From contig NZ_JBBMFK010000001.1 in NCBI RefSeq assembly GCF_040096055.1, forward strand, positions 186,001 to 250,000: DNA of 64,000 nucleotides. The letters are read 5' to 3'. The position numbers and the translations under genes are program-made. Source of the DNA: Pseudoflavonifractor intestinihominis. GTDB taxonomy: Bacteria; Bacillota; Clostridia; Oscillospirales; Oscillospiraceae. Positions 24,483 to 33,539 of this stretch are shown here, one piece after another (position 1 is the stretch's first letter; each line of letters opens with the position of its first letter). The notes under the pieces are model-generated. The model saw nothing but the letters and a program-made list of their open reading frames with translations. It ran no database searches and was not told the origin of the DNA.

Positions 24483-26174
24483 ATGAACGCGGTTGAGATC
24501 GACGGCCTGACCTATACCTACCCAGGCGCCCCTCAGCCCACCCTAAAAGAGATCTCCCTTCAGGTCGAGAAAGGGGACTTCCTGGCGGTCGTTGGCAACA
24601 ACGGCTGCGGGAAGTCCACTTTGTGTAAGGTCCTCAACGGCCTAATCCCCCACTTCATCACGGGGAGCATGGAAGGGAGCGTCCGGGTGTGCGGCCTGAA
24701 CACGCTGGAGTACGACGTGGGCGTCCTGGCCCAAAAGGTGGGCTATGTGTATCAGGACTTTGAAAACCAGATCGTCCGGCCCACCGTGCTGGACGACGCC
24801 TCTTACTCCTGCCTGAACTACGCCTTTCCCGATTACCTGGAGCGGGGCAGAGCCGCGTTGAAGCAGTGCGGTCTGGAGGGCCGGGAGGAGGAGTACGTCT
24901 GGCAGCTCTCCGGCGGTCAGACCCACCTGCTGGCCCTGGCCGGCGCGGTATCCCTCCGGCCGGACATCCTGATCCTGGACGAGCCCATCGCCCAGCTGGA
25001 CCCCATGCACGCCGACCGGATCTATGCGGTCCTCCGGGATTTGAACGAGAACCACGGCAAGACCATCCTCGTCATTGAGCACCACACCGAGTACATCGCC
25101 GACTTCTGCAAGCACGTGATGCTGATGAAGGACGGACAGGTGCGGTGGATGCTGCCCACGGAGGAGGCCCTCCAGCGGGTGGAGGAGCTGGAGGCCTGCA
25201 ATATCTTCCCGCCCCAGGTGACCCAGGCGGCCTACGGCCTGCGGAAGGGCGGTATTCTCCCGGCGAATGTCCCTCTGCCCACCACGGTGGCGGACGGAGA
25301 GAAGGCTTTTTCCGGCCTGCGATACATCCCCCGGGAAAAGCCGGCGCCCGCCGCTCCCGGCGGTGAAAGCGCCGTGTCCGTTCAGAACGTGTCCCTCTCC
25401 TACCGCTCGGTGAAGGGGGAGCCCCACACCGTCTTTGACGGGCTGGATCTGGACATCCGCAAGGGGGAGAAGGTGGCCCTCATCGGCTCCAACGGGGCGG
25501 GCAAGTCCACCCTGATGAAGCTGATGGTGGGCCTGCTGAAGCCCAATGCCGGCACGGTGTCCCTGTTTGGGGAGGCCATCGGAGACAAAAAGGCTGAGGA
25601 TCTGTCCCGGCAGATCTCCCTGGTCTACCAGAATCCGGAGGAGATGTTCATCAAGGACTCCATCCGGGCCGACATCGCCTATGCCATGGAGGTGCGGAAG
25701 GTCCCGGAGTGGGAGAAGCGCACCGCGGAGCTGCTGGAGCGGTTCCGGCTGACAGAGCTGGCGGACCGGGACGGCCGCCTCATGTCCGGCGGCCAGATGC
25801 GCCGGGCCAGTTTGGCCATCGGCATCGCCCTGAACCCGGGCATCCTGCTGCTGGATGAGCCCACCGCCAATCTGGACATCGCCACCCGGCGGGAGATCAT
25901 GGCGGTGCTCTCGGATATGAAGGACATCATCCAGACCGCCATCATCGCCACCCACGACATGCAACTGGTGTGTCAGTGGGCGGAGCGGATCATTGTGCTG
26001 CGGGGCGGGCGTGTGGTGGCGGACGGGCCCCGGGACGAGATCTTTGCCCGGGCCGACCTGGTGGAGCAGGTAGACATCCGCCCGCCGGAGATCTTCACCA
26101 TGGGGCAGGCTTTAGACAGGCGAGCCCTGTGCTATACCATCGACGAGTTCCTATCGTCTTTTCAGGAGGCGTGA
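24483..26174 (+). CDS. ECF transporter ATPase with two fused ABC domains
   Basis: A 563-residue energising subunit with two complete ABC nucleotide-binding domains. Domain 1 (about 1-240): Walker A GNNGCGKST, signature LSGGQ, Walker B DILILDEPIAQLD. Domain 2 (about 300-560): Walker A GSNGAGKST, signature MSGGQ, Walker B GILLLDEPTANLD. It therefore replaces separate EcfA1 and EcfA2, as YkoD does in the YkoEDC system. A linker of about 60 residues (240-300) joins the halves. It starts 6 bases after the S-component stop, and its AGGAGG-containing end provides the ribosome-binding site for ecfT. Confidence 0.93.
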   Translation: MNAVEIDGLTYTYPGAPQPTLKEISLQVEKGDFLAVVGNNGCGKSTLCKVLNGLIPHFITGSMEGSVRVCGLNTLEYDVGVLAQKVGYVYQDFENQIVRPTVLDDASYSCLNYAFPDYLERGRAALKQCGLEGREEEYVWQLSGGQTHLLALAGAVSLRPDILILDEPIAQLDPMHADRIYAVLRDLNENHGKTILVIEHHTEYIADFCKHVMLMKDGQVRWMLPTEEALQRVEELEACNIFPPQVTQAAYGLRKGGILPANVPLPTTVADGEKAFSGLRYIPREKPAPAAPGGESAVSVQNVSLSYRSVKGEPHTVFDGLDLDIRKGEKVALIGSNGAGKSTLMKLMVGLLKPNAGTVSLFGEAIGDKKAEDLSRQISLVYQNPEEMFIKDSIRADIAYAMEVRKVPEWEKRTAELLERFRLTELADRDGRLMSGGQMRRASLAIGIALNPGILLLDEPTANLDIATRREIMAVLSDMKDIIQTAIIATHDMQLVCQWAERIIVLRGGRVVADGPRDEIFARADLVEQVDIRPPEIFTMGQALDRRALCYTIDEFLSSFQEA

Positions 26175-26179
26175 CCGCT

Positions 26180-27016
26180 GTGGAAAAATTGACCGCAAAA
26201 CTCTCGGAGAGCATCCTGGATAAGCTCTCCATGGACTTCCTGCGCAATCAGGTGCTGAAGAACGCCTATGGCAACGATGACACCGTGATCGCCGGCCTGG
26301 ACCCCCGAATCCTGCTGGCCTGGTATCTGTTCTTCGGCCTGGTGCCCTGGTTCGTGAGCGACATTCCCTTCCTGCTGGGGTGCTTCCTGCTGGTGATGGC
26401 CACCACCCTCCTGGCGAGAGTGGCGGGGCTGGTGCTGTTCCTCTTTGCCCTGGGGGTGTTCTCTCAGACAGGGTATCTCTTTATCGTGACGCTGCTGTTC
26501 GGAGGCGACGCCTCCGCAGTGGCGCCCCTGCTGATCCTCACCCTGAAGGTGGCCACCATCTCCCTGGCCTCGGTGACGGTATTCTCCGGGCTGGACCCGG
26601 ACAAGCTGTCCAACGGCCTGATGTGGTACGGCTGCCCAGAGCGGCTGAGCTTCTCCATCTCCTACGCCTACCGGATGCTGCCCATGCTGATGGAGGAGTT
26701 CCAGAATGTGCTGCTCTCCTACCGCCTTCGGGGCAATCCCCCGGCTCACGAGACCTTCGGCGGCAAGGTGAAGTATCTGGTCTATCAGGTGAAGATCATC
26801 ATGCAGTCCTTCTACCCCCTGATGCTCAACACCGCCAAGCGCTCCCGCACCACGGTGGAGGCCCTGGAGCTGCGGGGCTACCGGTACGCGGCGGTGAACA
26901 AGTCCGTGAAAAAGATCAAGCTGGCCGCCCTGAAGGTCACTTATAACGATGGACTGTTCCTGGCCATCTCCTTCCTGGCGGTGGCGGTGGCCGTCCTGAT
27001 CTCCACACTGCTGTAA
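26180..27016 (+). CDS. ECF transporter T component (EcfT)
   Basis: A 278-residue transmembrane coupling subunit linking the S component to the ATPase. Hydrophobic helices occupy about 45-130 and the C-terminus. The coupling-helix signatures with Ala-Arg-Gly-type motifs are seen as LLSYRLRGNP and ALELRGYRYA, which contact the ATPases. The GTG at 26180 is preferred because AGGAGG (26164-26169) lies 10 bases upstream; it follows the ATPase stop by 5 bases. With the two preceding genes it makes a complete dedicated ECF importer. Confidence 0.88.
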   Translation: MEKLTAKLSESILDKLSMDFLRNQVLKNAYGNDDTVIAGLDPRILLAWYLFFGLVPWFVSDIPFLLGCFLLVMATTLLARVAGLVLFLFALGVFSQTGYLFIVTLLFGGDASAVAPLLILTLKVATISLASVTVFSGLDPDKLSNGLMWYGCPERLSFSISYAYRMLPMLMEEFQNVLLSYRLRGNPPAHETFGGKVKYLVYQVKIIMQSFYPLMLNTAKRSRTTVEALELRGYRYAAVNKSVKKIKLAALKVTYNDGLFLAISFLAVAVAVLISTLL

Positions 27017-27034
27017 GAAAGAAGGTCATTTCTC

Positions 27035-27832
27035 TTGCGCCTGGATTTTCACACCCACGGGAAGCTGGCCAAAAAGCTCCCATTTTCCACCGCCTACACC
27101 GACTGGCTCTTTGGCGAGGCCAGACAGGCCGGACTGGACGCCCTGTGCCTGACGGAGCACTTCAACACCCTCCAGTTTGCCGATGTGTACGGCTACATCG
27201 CCTCGGTGAGCCGAAGGATCGGGGACACCCTGGAGCTGGAGAACGGCCTGCGCGTCTTCCCCGGCATGGAGACGGATGTGGCGGAGGGCGGTCATATCCT
27301 GTCCATCGGGCCGCTGGAGGCCATTTTGGAGCTGAACCGCCGGCTGGAACCCCATAAGGAGAAGGGCACCTTCCTCCCCTTCGAGCGGCTGATGGACCTG
27401 TTCGAGGAGTACCCGGTGGTGGTGGGCTGCGGCCACCCCTTCCGCGCCCCCGGCCATGTGCCCGAACTGCCGGAGGAGCAGCTCCGCCGCCTGAAATTTC
27501 TGGATCTGAACGGGAAAGACCTGGCTCTTGACCGGGAGAGGACGGAGCGGCTCACCCATGACCTGGGGAAAAAGCTGGGCATCCCTGTGGTGTCCGGCAG
27601 CGACACCCATCAGGCGGTGCAGTACGGCTGCGTCACCACGGTCTTTGAACGGGAGGTGGACACCGTCCCCGCCCTCTATGGGGAGATGACAGCCGGCCGC
27701 TACGCCATTGATCTCTCCGACACCGCCACCTTCCAGGTGCGCACCGCCTGTCTGCTGAAGCGGTCCTTGAAGGAGATCCATGCCCTGGGAGGCGACTACG
27801 TGGCCATTCTGACCCGGGAGGCCACCGCATGA
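27035..27832 (+). CDS. PHP-domain metal-dependent phosphoesterase
   Basis: A 265-residue PHP-family hydrolase. Metal-ligand motifs are visible in order: DFHTHGK near the N-terminus, LTEHF near 40, PGMETDV near 73, GCGHPF near 130 and the C-terminal GSDTHQ near 190. PHP enzymes hydrolyse phosphate esters such as histidinol phosphate, or cyclic and oligonucleotide phosphates. TTG is the start, with AAGAAGG 9 bases upstream. Its last bases overlap the next gene (ATGA), so production with the inositol-monophosphatase-like enzyme is coupled. Linked to an ECF importer, it may dephosphorylate an imported compound. Confidence 0.85.
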   Translation: MRLDFHTHGKLAKKLPFSTAYTDWLFGEARQAGLDALCLTEHFNTLQFADVYGYIASVSRRIGDTLELENGLRVFPGMETDVAEGGHILSIGPLEAILELNRRLEPHKEKGTFLPFERLMDLFEEYPVVVGCGHPFRAPGHVPELPEEQLRRLKFLDLNGKDLALDRERTERLTHDLGKKLGIPVVSGSDTHQAVQYGCVTTVFEREVDTVPALYGEMTAGRYAIDLSDTATFQVRTACLLKRSLKEIHALGGDYVAILTREATA

Positions 27833-28614
27833 CCGCCCTGACGGATTCCCTGGTGGAGGGGGCCGTCCAGACGGTATTGGAGGCGGGGGAACTGCTGACC
27901 GATCCCGCCGCCGTTCAGAGCATCCGCTCCAAGGGCGAAACGGACTATGTGACCAATGTGGACGTGGCGGTACAGGCGTTTCTGCGGAAGCGTCTGGCCG
28001 CCCTGGCTCCGGATGTCCAGTTTATGGGAGAGGAGCAGGACAATACGGGGCTGGACTGGAGCCGCCCCTGCTGGATCCTGGATCCGGTGGACGGCACCAC
28101 CAACCTGATCCACAGCTTCCGGCACAGCGCCATCTCCTTGGCTCTGGCGGAGGGTGGACAAGCTGTCTTTGGTGTGGTATACAATCCTTATACGGAGGAG
28201 TGCTTCACCGCCCGCCGGGGCGGCGGAGCGCTCCGAAACGGAGTCCCGATCCACGTCAGCGATGTCTCCCGGCTGGAGGACAGCCTCCTGTCCACGGGCA
28301 CCGTCCCAGGCCGCCGGGAGCTGGCGGATGCGGCTTTCCGGCAGATGCGGGCGCTGTATGACCGGTGTCAGGACGTGCGCCGCACCGGCTGCGCCAGCCT
28401 GGACCTGTGCTGGGTGGCCTGCGGACGGCTGGACGGCTATGTGGAACTGTCTCTCCAGCCCTGGGACTACGCCGCCGGAATGCGCATCGCGGCGGAGGCT
28501 GGAGGAAAAGTCACCGCCCCCGACGGCAGCCCCCTATCCCTCCGGGAGGGCGGGCCTCTGCTGGCCTCTAACGGGCGGCTCCACAGCGCGCTGCAAGCAA
28601 TTTTGAAAGAATGA
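27829..28614 (+). CDS. Inositol-monophosphatase-family phosphatase
   Basis: A 261-residue member of the IMPase/FBPase superfamily of Mg2+-dependent sugar or cyclitol phosphatases. Metal-binding motifs are complete: GEEQD near 67, WILDPVDGTTNLIHSF near 82-97 and WDYAAGMRIAAEAGG near 212. Substrates of the family include inositol phosphate, fructose bisphosphate and PAP; the sequence alone does not decide. The ATG overlaps the PHP gene stop codon. Gene order (importer, two phosphatases, SIS-domain regulator) suggests handling of a phosphorylated polyol or sugar. Confidence 0.9.
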   Translation: MTALTDSLVEGAVQTVLEAGELLTDPAAVQSIRSKGETDYVTNVDVAVQAFLRKRLAALAPDVQFMGEEQDNTGLDWSRPCWILDPVDGTTNLIHSFRHSAISLALAEGGQAVFGVVYNPYTEECFTARRGGGALRNGVPIHVSDVSRLEDSLLSTGTVPGRRELADAAFRQMRALYDRCQDVRRTGCASLDLCWVACGRLDGYVELSLQPWDYAAGMRIAAEAGGKVTAPDGSPLSLREGGPLLASNGRLHSALQAILKE

Positions 28615-28624
28615 GGGGGTTGTC

Positions 28625-29449
28625 ATGGACCTGCACCTTCCCACCCCGGCCGGGGAACTGACCCGGGCGGAGCAGAAGATCCTGGACTATATCAACACCA
28701 ACACGGATGCTTTCCTGTTTTCTTCCATCGGCCAACTGGCCCAGCGGCTGGAGCTCTCCGACGCCACGGTCTCCCGCTTCGCCCGCCATGTGGGTTGCCG
28801 GGACTTCAAGGCGCTGAAATCTCTGGTGCTGGAGCAGTCTCCCGGCCCGGCGGTAAAGCTGACGGCCACGCTCAGTCAGGGGGATCATTTCTCCCCCCAA
28901 GCCTGGCTGGAGCGGCAGCGGGCATACTTGGAGAAGACCATACAACAGCTCTCCACCGGGGAATTTGACCGGGCGGTGGAGGCTCTCTGTTCTGCCCGGC
29001 GGGTGTTTCTTCACGGAAAAAACGCCTCCGCTTCCATGGCACAGCTGCTCCATTTTCGCCTGCGGCGGCTGGGCTTACAGGTGTCTCTCCTTCCCTCCGG
29101 CGGTTCTGAACTGCTGGAAGGACTCGCGCAAGCGGCGGAGAACGATCTGGTGGTGCTGTTCAGCTTCTCCAAGCTCTCCCGGGAGGGCCGCATCCTCCTG
29201 GAGCACAGCCGGTCCGCCGGCTATCGGACCTTGGCCTTTGTGGGCCGCACCTGCCTGCCCGCGGAGGAGCGGGCGGACATCAGCCTCTTTGCCTACCGGG
29301 GGACAGAGAAGGAGTATCACTCTATGGTAGCTCCCGCCGCCCTGCTGGATGCTCTGGCAGTCGCTGTGGCGGAACGGTTGGGAGACGAAGGTACGCAGCG
29401 TCTCCAGTCGCTGCACCGGATGAAAAAGGACTATTTTCCAGACGGATGA
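28625..29449 (+). CDS. MurR/RpiR-family transcriptional regulator
   Basis: A 274-residue regulator. The N-terminal RpiR HTH domain (about 1-77) contains IGQLAQRLELSDATVSRFAR. A C-terminal SIS domain (about 110-250) binds phosphosugars (GKNASASMAQLLHFRL, FSFSKLSREGRI). Such proteins repress or activate catabolic genes in response to a sugar phosphate. It closes the ECF/phosphatase operon, 10 bases after the phosphatase gene, and probably controls it. The ligand is unknown but is likely a phosphorylated intermediate of the same pathway. Confidence 0.92.
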   Translation: MDLHLPTPAGELTRAEQKILDYINTNTDAFLFSSIGQLAQRLELSDATVSRFARHVGCRDFKALKSLVLEQSPGPAVKLTATLSQGDHFSPQAWLERQRAYLEKTIQQLSTGEFDRAVEALCSARRVFLHGKNASASMAQLLHFRLRRLGLQVSLLPSGGSELLEGLAQAAENDLVVLFSFSKLSREGRILLEHSRSAGYRTLAFVGRTCLPAEERADISLFAYRGTEKEYHSMVAPAALLDALAVAVAERLGDEGTQRLQSLHRMKKDYFPDG

Positions 29450-29490
29450 ACGCATCCCCCATGCCCGCACATGGGGGATGCGTTCATTTT
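29448..29490 (+). terminator. Terminator of the ECF/phosphatase operon
   Basis: GAACGCATCCCCCATG (29448-29463), loop CCCGCA, CATGGGGGATGCGTTC (29470-29485), then ATTTT. A perfect 16-bp stem that begins inside the regulator's stop codon. Confidence 0.9.
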
Positions 29491-29643
29491 CCAGGATGAT
29501 GCACAAATTTTACACGCATTTTACTGCGCCGCGGTAGTGGGCGCAAGCCGGCTGTGATATGGTAGATTAGGATTATTTTATATATTCCGCGCATGGGCTT
29601 GCGCTGCCTGCGCACCACATCTGAAAAGGAAGGATCTGCTGCT

Positions 29644-31263
29644 ATGAAACGCGCGGTTTTATCTGTATGTATCCTGGCATTGGCATTGATTCTGACAGCC
29701 TGCGGTCCGACGCCGTCTGACAGTGCAGTCTCCACCGGCGATTCCGCCAGCGGAGATCACGCCTTCGACTATGGCGGTGACGTGACGCTGCGCATTCTCT
29801 CCGGCTCGGAGAACCAGGAGCTGGAGGGTATCCTGGATGACTTCGTCCGGGAGCGGGGCGTGAACATCGAGATGGACTACCAGGGCTCCCTGGACATCAT
29901 GCGCGCCCTCCAGGGGGAGACCATCGACTACGACGCGGTGTGGCCGGCCAGTAGCCTGTGGCTCACCGCCGGGGACACCCAGTACCGGGTGAAGCACGCC
30001 CAGTCCATCTCCATCACCCCGGTGGTCTTCGGCATCCGACAGAGCCTGGCGGAGGAGCTGGGCTTTGTGGGCCGGGAGGTGTCGGTGGGCGACCTGCTCT
30101 CCGCCATCCAGGCGGGGGAGCTGGAGTTCTGCATGACCTCCGCCACCCAGTCCAACTCCGGGTGCAGTGCCTACATCGGCTTCCTCTACGCCCTGCTGGG
30201 CAATCCGGATGTGATCACGTCGGAGAACCTCCAGACCCCGGGCCTGGCGGAGCAGATCACCCAGCTGCTCTCCGGCGTGGATCGATCCTCCGGAAGCTCT
30301 GACTGGCTGAAGGACCTGTTCCTCACCGGTGGCTACGACGCCATGGTGAACTATGAGTGCCTCATCATCAGCGCCAATCAAGAGCTGGAGGCGCGGGGGG
30401 AGGAGACGCTGTATGCCCTCTACCCCTATGACGGCCTGTCCATCGCCGACTCCCCCCTGGGCTATGTGGACAACGGGGACACCGAGAAGGAACAGGCCTT
30501 TCTGGATTTACAGGAGTATCTTCTGTCCGACGAGGTGCAAAACGAGATCCAGCGCACCGGACGCCGCACCGGTTACGAGGGGGTGTCGGCGGAGAACGCC
30601 GACGTGTTCCGCGCCGACTGGGGCATCCAGCCGGACCGAGTGCTCTCCCCCATCCGGATGCCCTCCACCGATGTGCTCATGGAGTGTCTGGATCTGTACC
30701 AGACGGAGTTCCGCAAGCCCTCCCTCACGGTCTACTGTCTGGACTACTCCGGCAGCATGGAGGGGACTGGCCGGGAACAGATGGTGGAGGCCATGAGCCA
30801 GATCCTGATTCAGGAAAACGCGGAGCAAAATCTGCTCCAGGCTTCGGAACACGAGGTCAATATCCTCATCCCCTTTGAGGGCTACCCCCGGGGCGTCTAC
30901 ACCGCCGTTGGGAACGGAGAGGAGCTGGAAGCCCTCTATACTCAGGTGGAGGCGGAGGAGGCCGTGGGCGGCACCGACATCTATTATGCCGCCATGGAGG
31001 GCCTGCGGCAGCTGAAAAACTACGACCTGAGCCAGTACACCCCTGCCATCATCCTGCTGACGGACGGGGTGTCTGACGGGAGTTTTTCCGACTTCCGAGA
31101 TGGCTACGAGGCCTTCGGGGCGGATGTGCCGGTGTTCTCCATCATGTTCGGCTCCGCCGATCCCACCCAGCTGGAGGAGCTGGCGGAACTGACCCACGCC
31201 CGGGTCTTCGACGGGCGGGAGGACCTGATCGGGGCCTTCCGCAGCGTGAAGGGGTACAACTGA
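29644..31263 (+). CDS. Lipoprotein: substrate-binding domain fused to a VWA domain
   Basis: A 539-residue surface lipoprotein. The signal peptide MKRAVLSVCILALALILTAC contains a lipobox with Cys near 20. Residues about 45-340 form an extracellular solute-binding domain (VTLRILSGSENQELEGILDD, then SNSGCSAYIGF and PLGYVDNG). Residues about 355-535 are a von Willebrand factor A domain with a complete MIDAS: DYSGSM, a Thr in GGTDIYYA and LLTDG. Binding-protein/VWA fusions are known but poorly studied. AAGGAAGG supports the ATG at 29644. It is followed after 1 base by an XpaC-like gene and then a second binding protein, with no permease or ATPase nearby. Confidence 0.88.
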   Translation: MKRAVLSVCILALALILTACGPTPSDSAVSTGDSASGDHAFDYGGDVTLRILSGSENQELEGILDDFVRERGVNIEMDYQGSLDIMRALQGETIDYDAVWPASSLWLTAGDTQYRVKHAQSISITPVVFGIRQSLAEELGFVGREVSVGDLLSAIQAGELEFCMTSATQSNSGCSAYIGFLYALLGNPDVITSENLQTPGLAEQITQLLSGVDRSSGSSDWLKDLFLTGGYDAMVNYECLIISANQELEARGEETLYALYPYDGLSIADSPLGYVDNGDTEKEQAFLDLQEYLLSDEVQNEIQRTGRRTGYEGVSAENADVFRADWGIQPDRVLSPIRMPSTDVLMECLDLYQTEFRKPSLTVYCLDYSGSMEGTGREQMVEAMSQILIQENAEQNLLQASEHEVNILIPFEGYPRGVYTAVGNGEELEALYTQVEAEEAVGGTDIYYAAMEGLRQLKNYDLSQYTPAIILLTDGVSDGSFSDFRDGYEAFGADVPVFSIMFGSADPTQLEELAELTHARVFDGREDLIGAFRSVKGYN

Positions 31264-31264
31264 G

Positions 31265-31906
31265 ATGAAGAAAGGACAGCTACGGCAACTGGTACTGTCG
31301 CTGGGCGTGGGAATTGCAGTCTTTTTGGTTCTGGCCCTGGGCCTGCGCTGGAATTTCCTGTTCAGCGCCGCGCTGGGGGTGGGAATTTATCTGGGCCTTT
31401 GGTTTCTGCTGACCCCCAGGGCGGACCCCATCACCCTCTATTTCGCCCAGCGGCCAGACGGCGGCGAGATGCAGGCCCTGATGGAGGAGGCGGAGCGGGA
31501 TCTGAAGGCCATCCGGTCGGCCGCCGGCCGCATTACGGACGTCCGGACCCATGAGGACGCCCTGGCCCTCACGGAGACGGGGGATCGCCTCTACTGCTAT
31601 CTTCGGGAGCATCCGGAGAAGATCCCGTCGGCCAACCGCTTCCTCACCTACTATCTGGACACGGTGGGCCGGATCCTGGGGCAGTATGTGAAGTTCCAGG
31701 ATGCCGGGCTGGGGACTTCCGAGGTGCGGGAGTTCCAGCGGAAGGTGCGGGCCATTCTGCCCAAGCTGAAGACTGGGTTCGAGGAACAGCTCAGCCAGTT
31801 GATGGCCTCGGAGCGGTTTGACGCGGAGGCGGACATGAAGGTCATGGAGAGCCTGCTGAACACGGAGGGATTCCAATGGGAAGCAAATCAAAATGGATCG
31901 GTCTGA
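31265..31906 (+). CDS. XpaC-like protein (5-bromo-4-chloroindolyl phosphate hydrolysis family)
   Basis: A 213-residue protein with two adjacent N-terminal membrane helices (LVLSLGVGIAVFLVLALGL and FLFSAALGVGIYLGLWFLL, about 9-48) followed by a long, probably coiled-coil cytoplasmic domain (about 70-205). This layout is typical of XpaC, which elsewhere accompanies TelA-like tellurite-resistance proteins. The ascribed phosphatase activity is doubtful and the true role unknown. It lies between a binding-protein/VWA lipoprotein (1 base upstream) and a second binding protein (31-base overlap), implying one operon and a joint function at the membrane. No telA is present here. Confidence 0.82.
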   Translation: MKKGQLRQLVLSLGVGIAVFLVLALGLRWNFLFSAALGVGIYLGLWFLLTPRADPITLYFAQRPDGGEMQALMEEAERDLKAIRSAAGRITDVRTHEDALALTETGDRLYCYLREHPEKIPSANRFLTYYLDTVGRILGQYVKFQDAGLGTSEVREFQRKVRAILPKLKTGFEEQLSQLMASERFDAEADMKVMESLLNTEGFQWEANQNGSV

Positions 31907-32943
31907 TCATCCTGCTGGTTGTCATCGGGGCGGCGGCGGTCTATCTGCTGCTGGGCGGCGGCCCCCGGCCGGAGCCAACCGTTCTGCGGGGCTATGTGGG
32001 GGGAGAGAAGATCGGCCTGCTGGAGGACGAGGCGGTACAGGATGTCCTGGAGCGGGACTACGGGCTCACCCTGGACTATGCCAAGGCGGGCTCCCTGGAC
32101 ATGGTCACGGCGGACCATGAGGGCCGGGATTTTCTCTTTCCCTCCAGCCAGACCGCCCTGGAGTACTACCAGCAGCTCTACGGCGCGCCGGGCAAGAGCC
32201 AGATCGTATTCAACACCCCCATCGTCCTCTACACCCACCGTCCCATTCTGGAGGCGTTCCAGAAACGGGGACTGGTGACGGAGCGGGACGGGGTCTACTA
32301 TATGGATATGGCCGGTCTGGTGGCGGAGATCGAGGCGGGTACCGCCTGGGCGGATCTGGGGCTGCCGGAGCTCTACGGTACGGTGGCGGTGAGCACCACC
32401 GACCCTGTGCGCTCCAACTCCGGGAATATGTTCGCGGGGCTGCTGGCCAATGTGCTGTGCGGCGGGGTGGCGGATGCGGACAGTGTGGAGGCCGTGCTGC
32501 CCCGCCTGAAGGCCATCTTCGAAAAGCTGGGCTATATGGAGGCGTCCTCCTCTGACCTGTTCGACCAGTTCCTCAAAACCGGCATGGGGGCCAAGCCTGT
32601 GATCGCCGGCTATGAGAACCAGCTGCTGGAGTTCGCTGTGGAGAACCCGGAGGACTGGGCGCAGCTGAAGGATGACATCGTGCTGCTCTATCCCACCCCC
32701 ACCGTCTGGTCCTCCCATGTCTACATCGCCCTGGATGAGGCAGGAGAGGCGGGCATCGACGCCCTGCTGGACGAGGAGGTCCAGCGCCTGGCCTGGGAAA
32801 ATCACGGCTTCCGCACCGAGGTATCCGGCACGGACGCCGACGAAGACCACTTCGGCGTCCCTCACCTGGCCGCGGAGATCACCCAGGTGGCCGCCATGCC
32901 CAGCTACGCCGCCATGGAGAAGATCATCGCCGCTCTGTCGTAA
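31876..32943 (+). CDS. Membrane-anchored substrate-binding protein
   Basis: A 355-residue extracellular solute-binding protein held by an uncleaved N-terminal helix (WIGLIILLVVIGAAAVYLLL, about 7-26) rather than a lipobox. The rest has the periplasmic-binding-protein type II pattern, including SNSGNMFAGLLANVL, similar to SNSGCSAYIGFLYALL in the neighbouring fusion, so the two binding domains are related. GGAGGG precedes the ATG and the gene overlaps the XpaC-like gene by 31 bases. No transporter subunits are adjacent, pointing to sensing or presentation rather than classical uptake. Confidence 0.82.
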   Translation: MGSKSKWIGLIILLVVIGAAAVYLLLGGGPRPEPTVLRGYVGGEKIGLLEDEAVQDVLERDYGLTLDYAKAGSLDMVTADHEGRDFLFPSSQTALEYYQQLYGAPGKSQIVFNTPIVLYTHRPILEAFQKRGLVTERDGVYYMDMAGLVAEIEAGTAWADLGLPELYGTVAVSTTDPVRSNSGNMFAGLLANVLCGGVADADSVEAVLPRLKAIFEKLGYMEASSSDLFDQFLKTGMGAKPVIAGYENQLLEFAVENPEDWAQLKDDIVLLYPTPTVWSSHVYIALDEAGEAGIDALLDEEVQRLAWENHGFRTEVSGTDADEDHFGVPHLAAEITQVAAMPSYAAMEKIIAALS

Positions 32944-33002
32944 ACGTAAATTTTACCGCAGGGCTGGATAAATGCGCTGTGCAAAGGGAGGCATTTTCAC
33001 AG

Positions 33003-33539
33003 ATGGATGGGCTCATCGTCTATGGCAGCAAATACGGCACGACCCGCCGGTATGCGGAGGAGCTCTCCCGGCTCACCGGCCTGCCCGCCATCCCCTGTGG
33101 GGAATTCCACAGGCTGGCTGAGGGGAGTATCCTTGTCTATCTTGGGGCGCTCTATGCCGGCGGGGTGCTGGGGCTCAAGCAGGCAATGAAAGGACTTTCC
33201 CTCGGGGATGGCCAGCGGCTGATCGTGGCCACTGTGGGTCTGGCCGACCCTGCGGAGCCGCAGAACCGGGCGCATATTCGCGCGGCACTTCAAAAGCAGC
33301 TGCCGCCGGAGCTTTCGGAGCGGGCCGTTCTCTTCCACCTCCGGGGCGGTATTGACTATGCCGTTCTGTCCCCACGCCACCGGGCCATGATGGCCGCAAT
33401 GTGCTTCTCCCTGCGCAGGAAGCCGGCGCGGCAGAGGTCCGCTGAGGACCAGGCGCTGCTGGAGACTTACGGAAAACAGGTGGACTTCACGGATCTCTCT
33501 GCGCTGGCTCCCATCGTCAGAGAGATCCTGCGCGGATAA
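33003..33539 (+). CDS. Flavodoxin-domain protein
   Basis: A 178-residue protein of the flavodoxin_5 type. The FMN phosphate-binding loop is at the N-terminus (LIVYGSKYGTTRRYAEEL). A second flavin loop region (VYLGALYAGGVLGLKQAM) is near 45-65. HemG-like protoporphyrinogen oxidases and menaquinone-linked reductases share this fold; the substrate cannot be inferred. The ATG at 33003 is preferred over a GTG at 32979 because the glycine-rich loop starts only a few residues in and GGGAGG lies 12 bases upstream. No operon partner is evident. Confidence 0.8.
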   Translation: MDGLIVYGSKYGTTRRYAEELSRLTGLPAIPCGEFHRLAEGSILVYLGALYAGGVLGLKQAMKGLSLGDGQRLIVATVGLADPAEPQNRAHIRAALQKQLPPELSERAVLFHLRGGIDYAVLSPRHRAMMAAMCFSLRRKPARQRSAEDQALLETYGKQVDFTDLSALAPIVREILRG

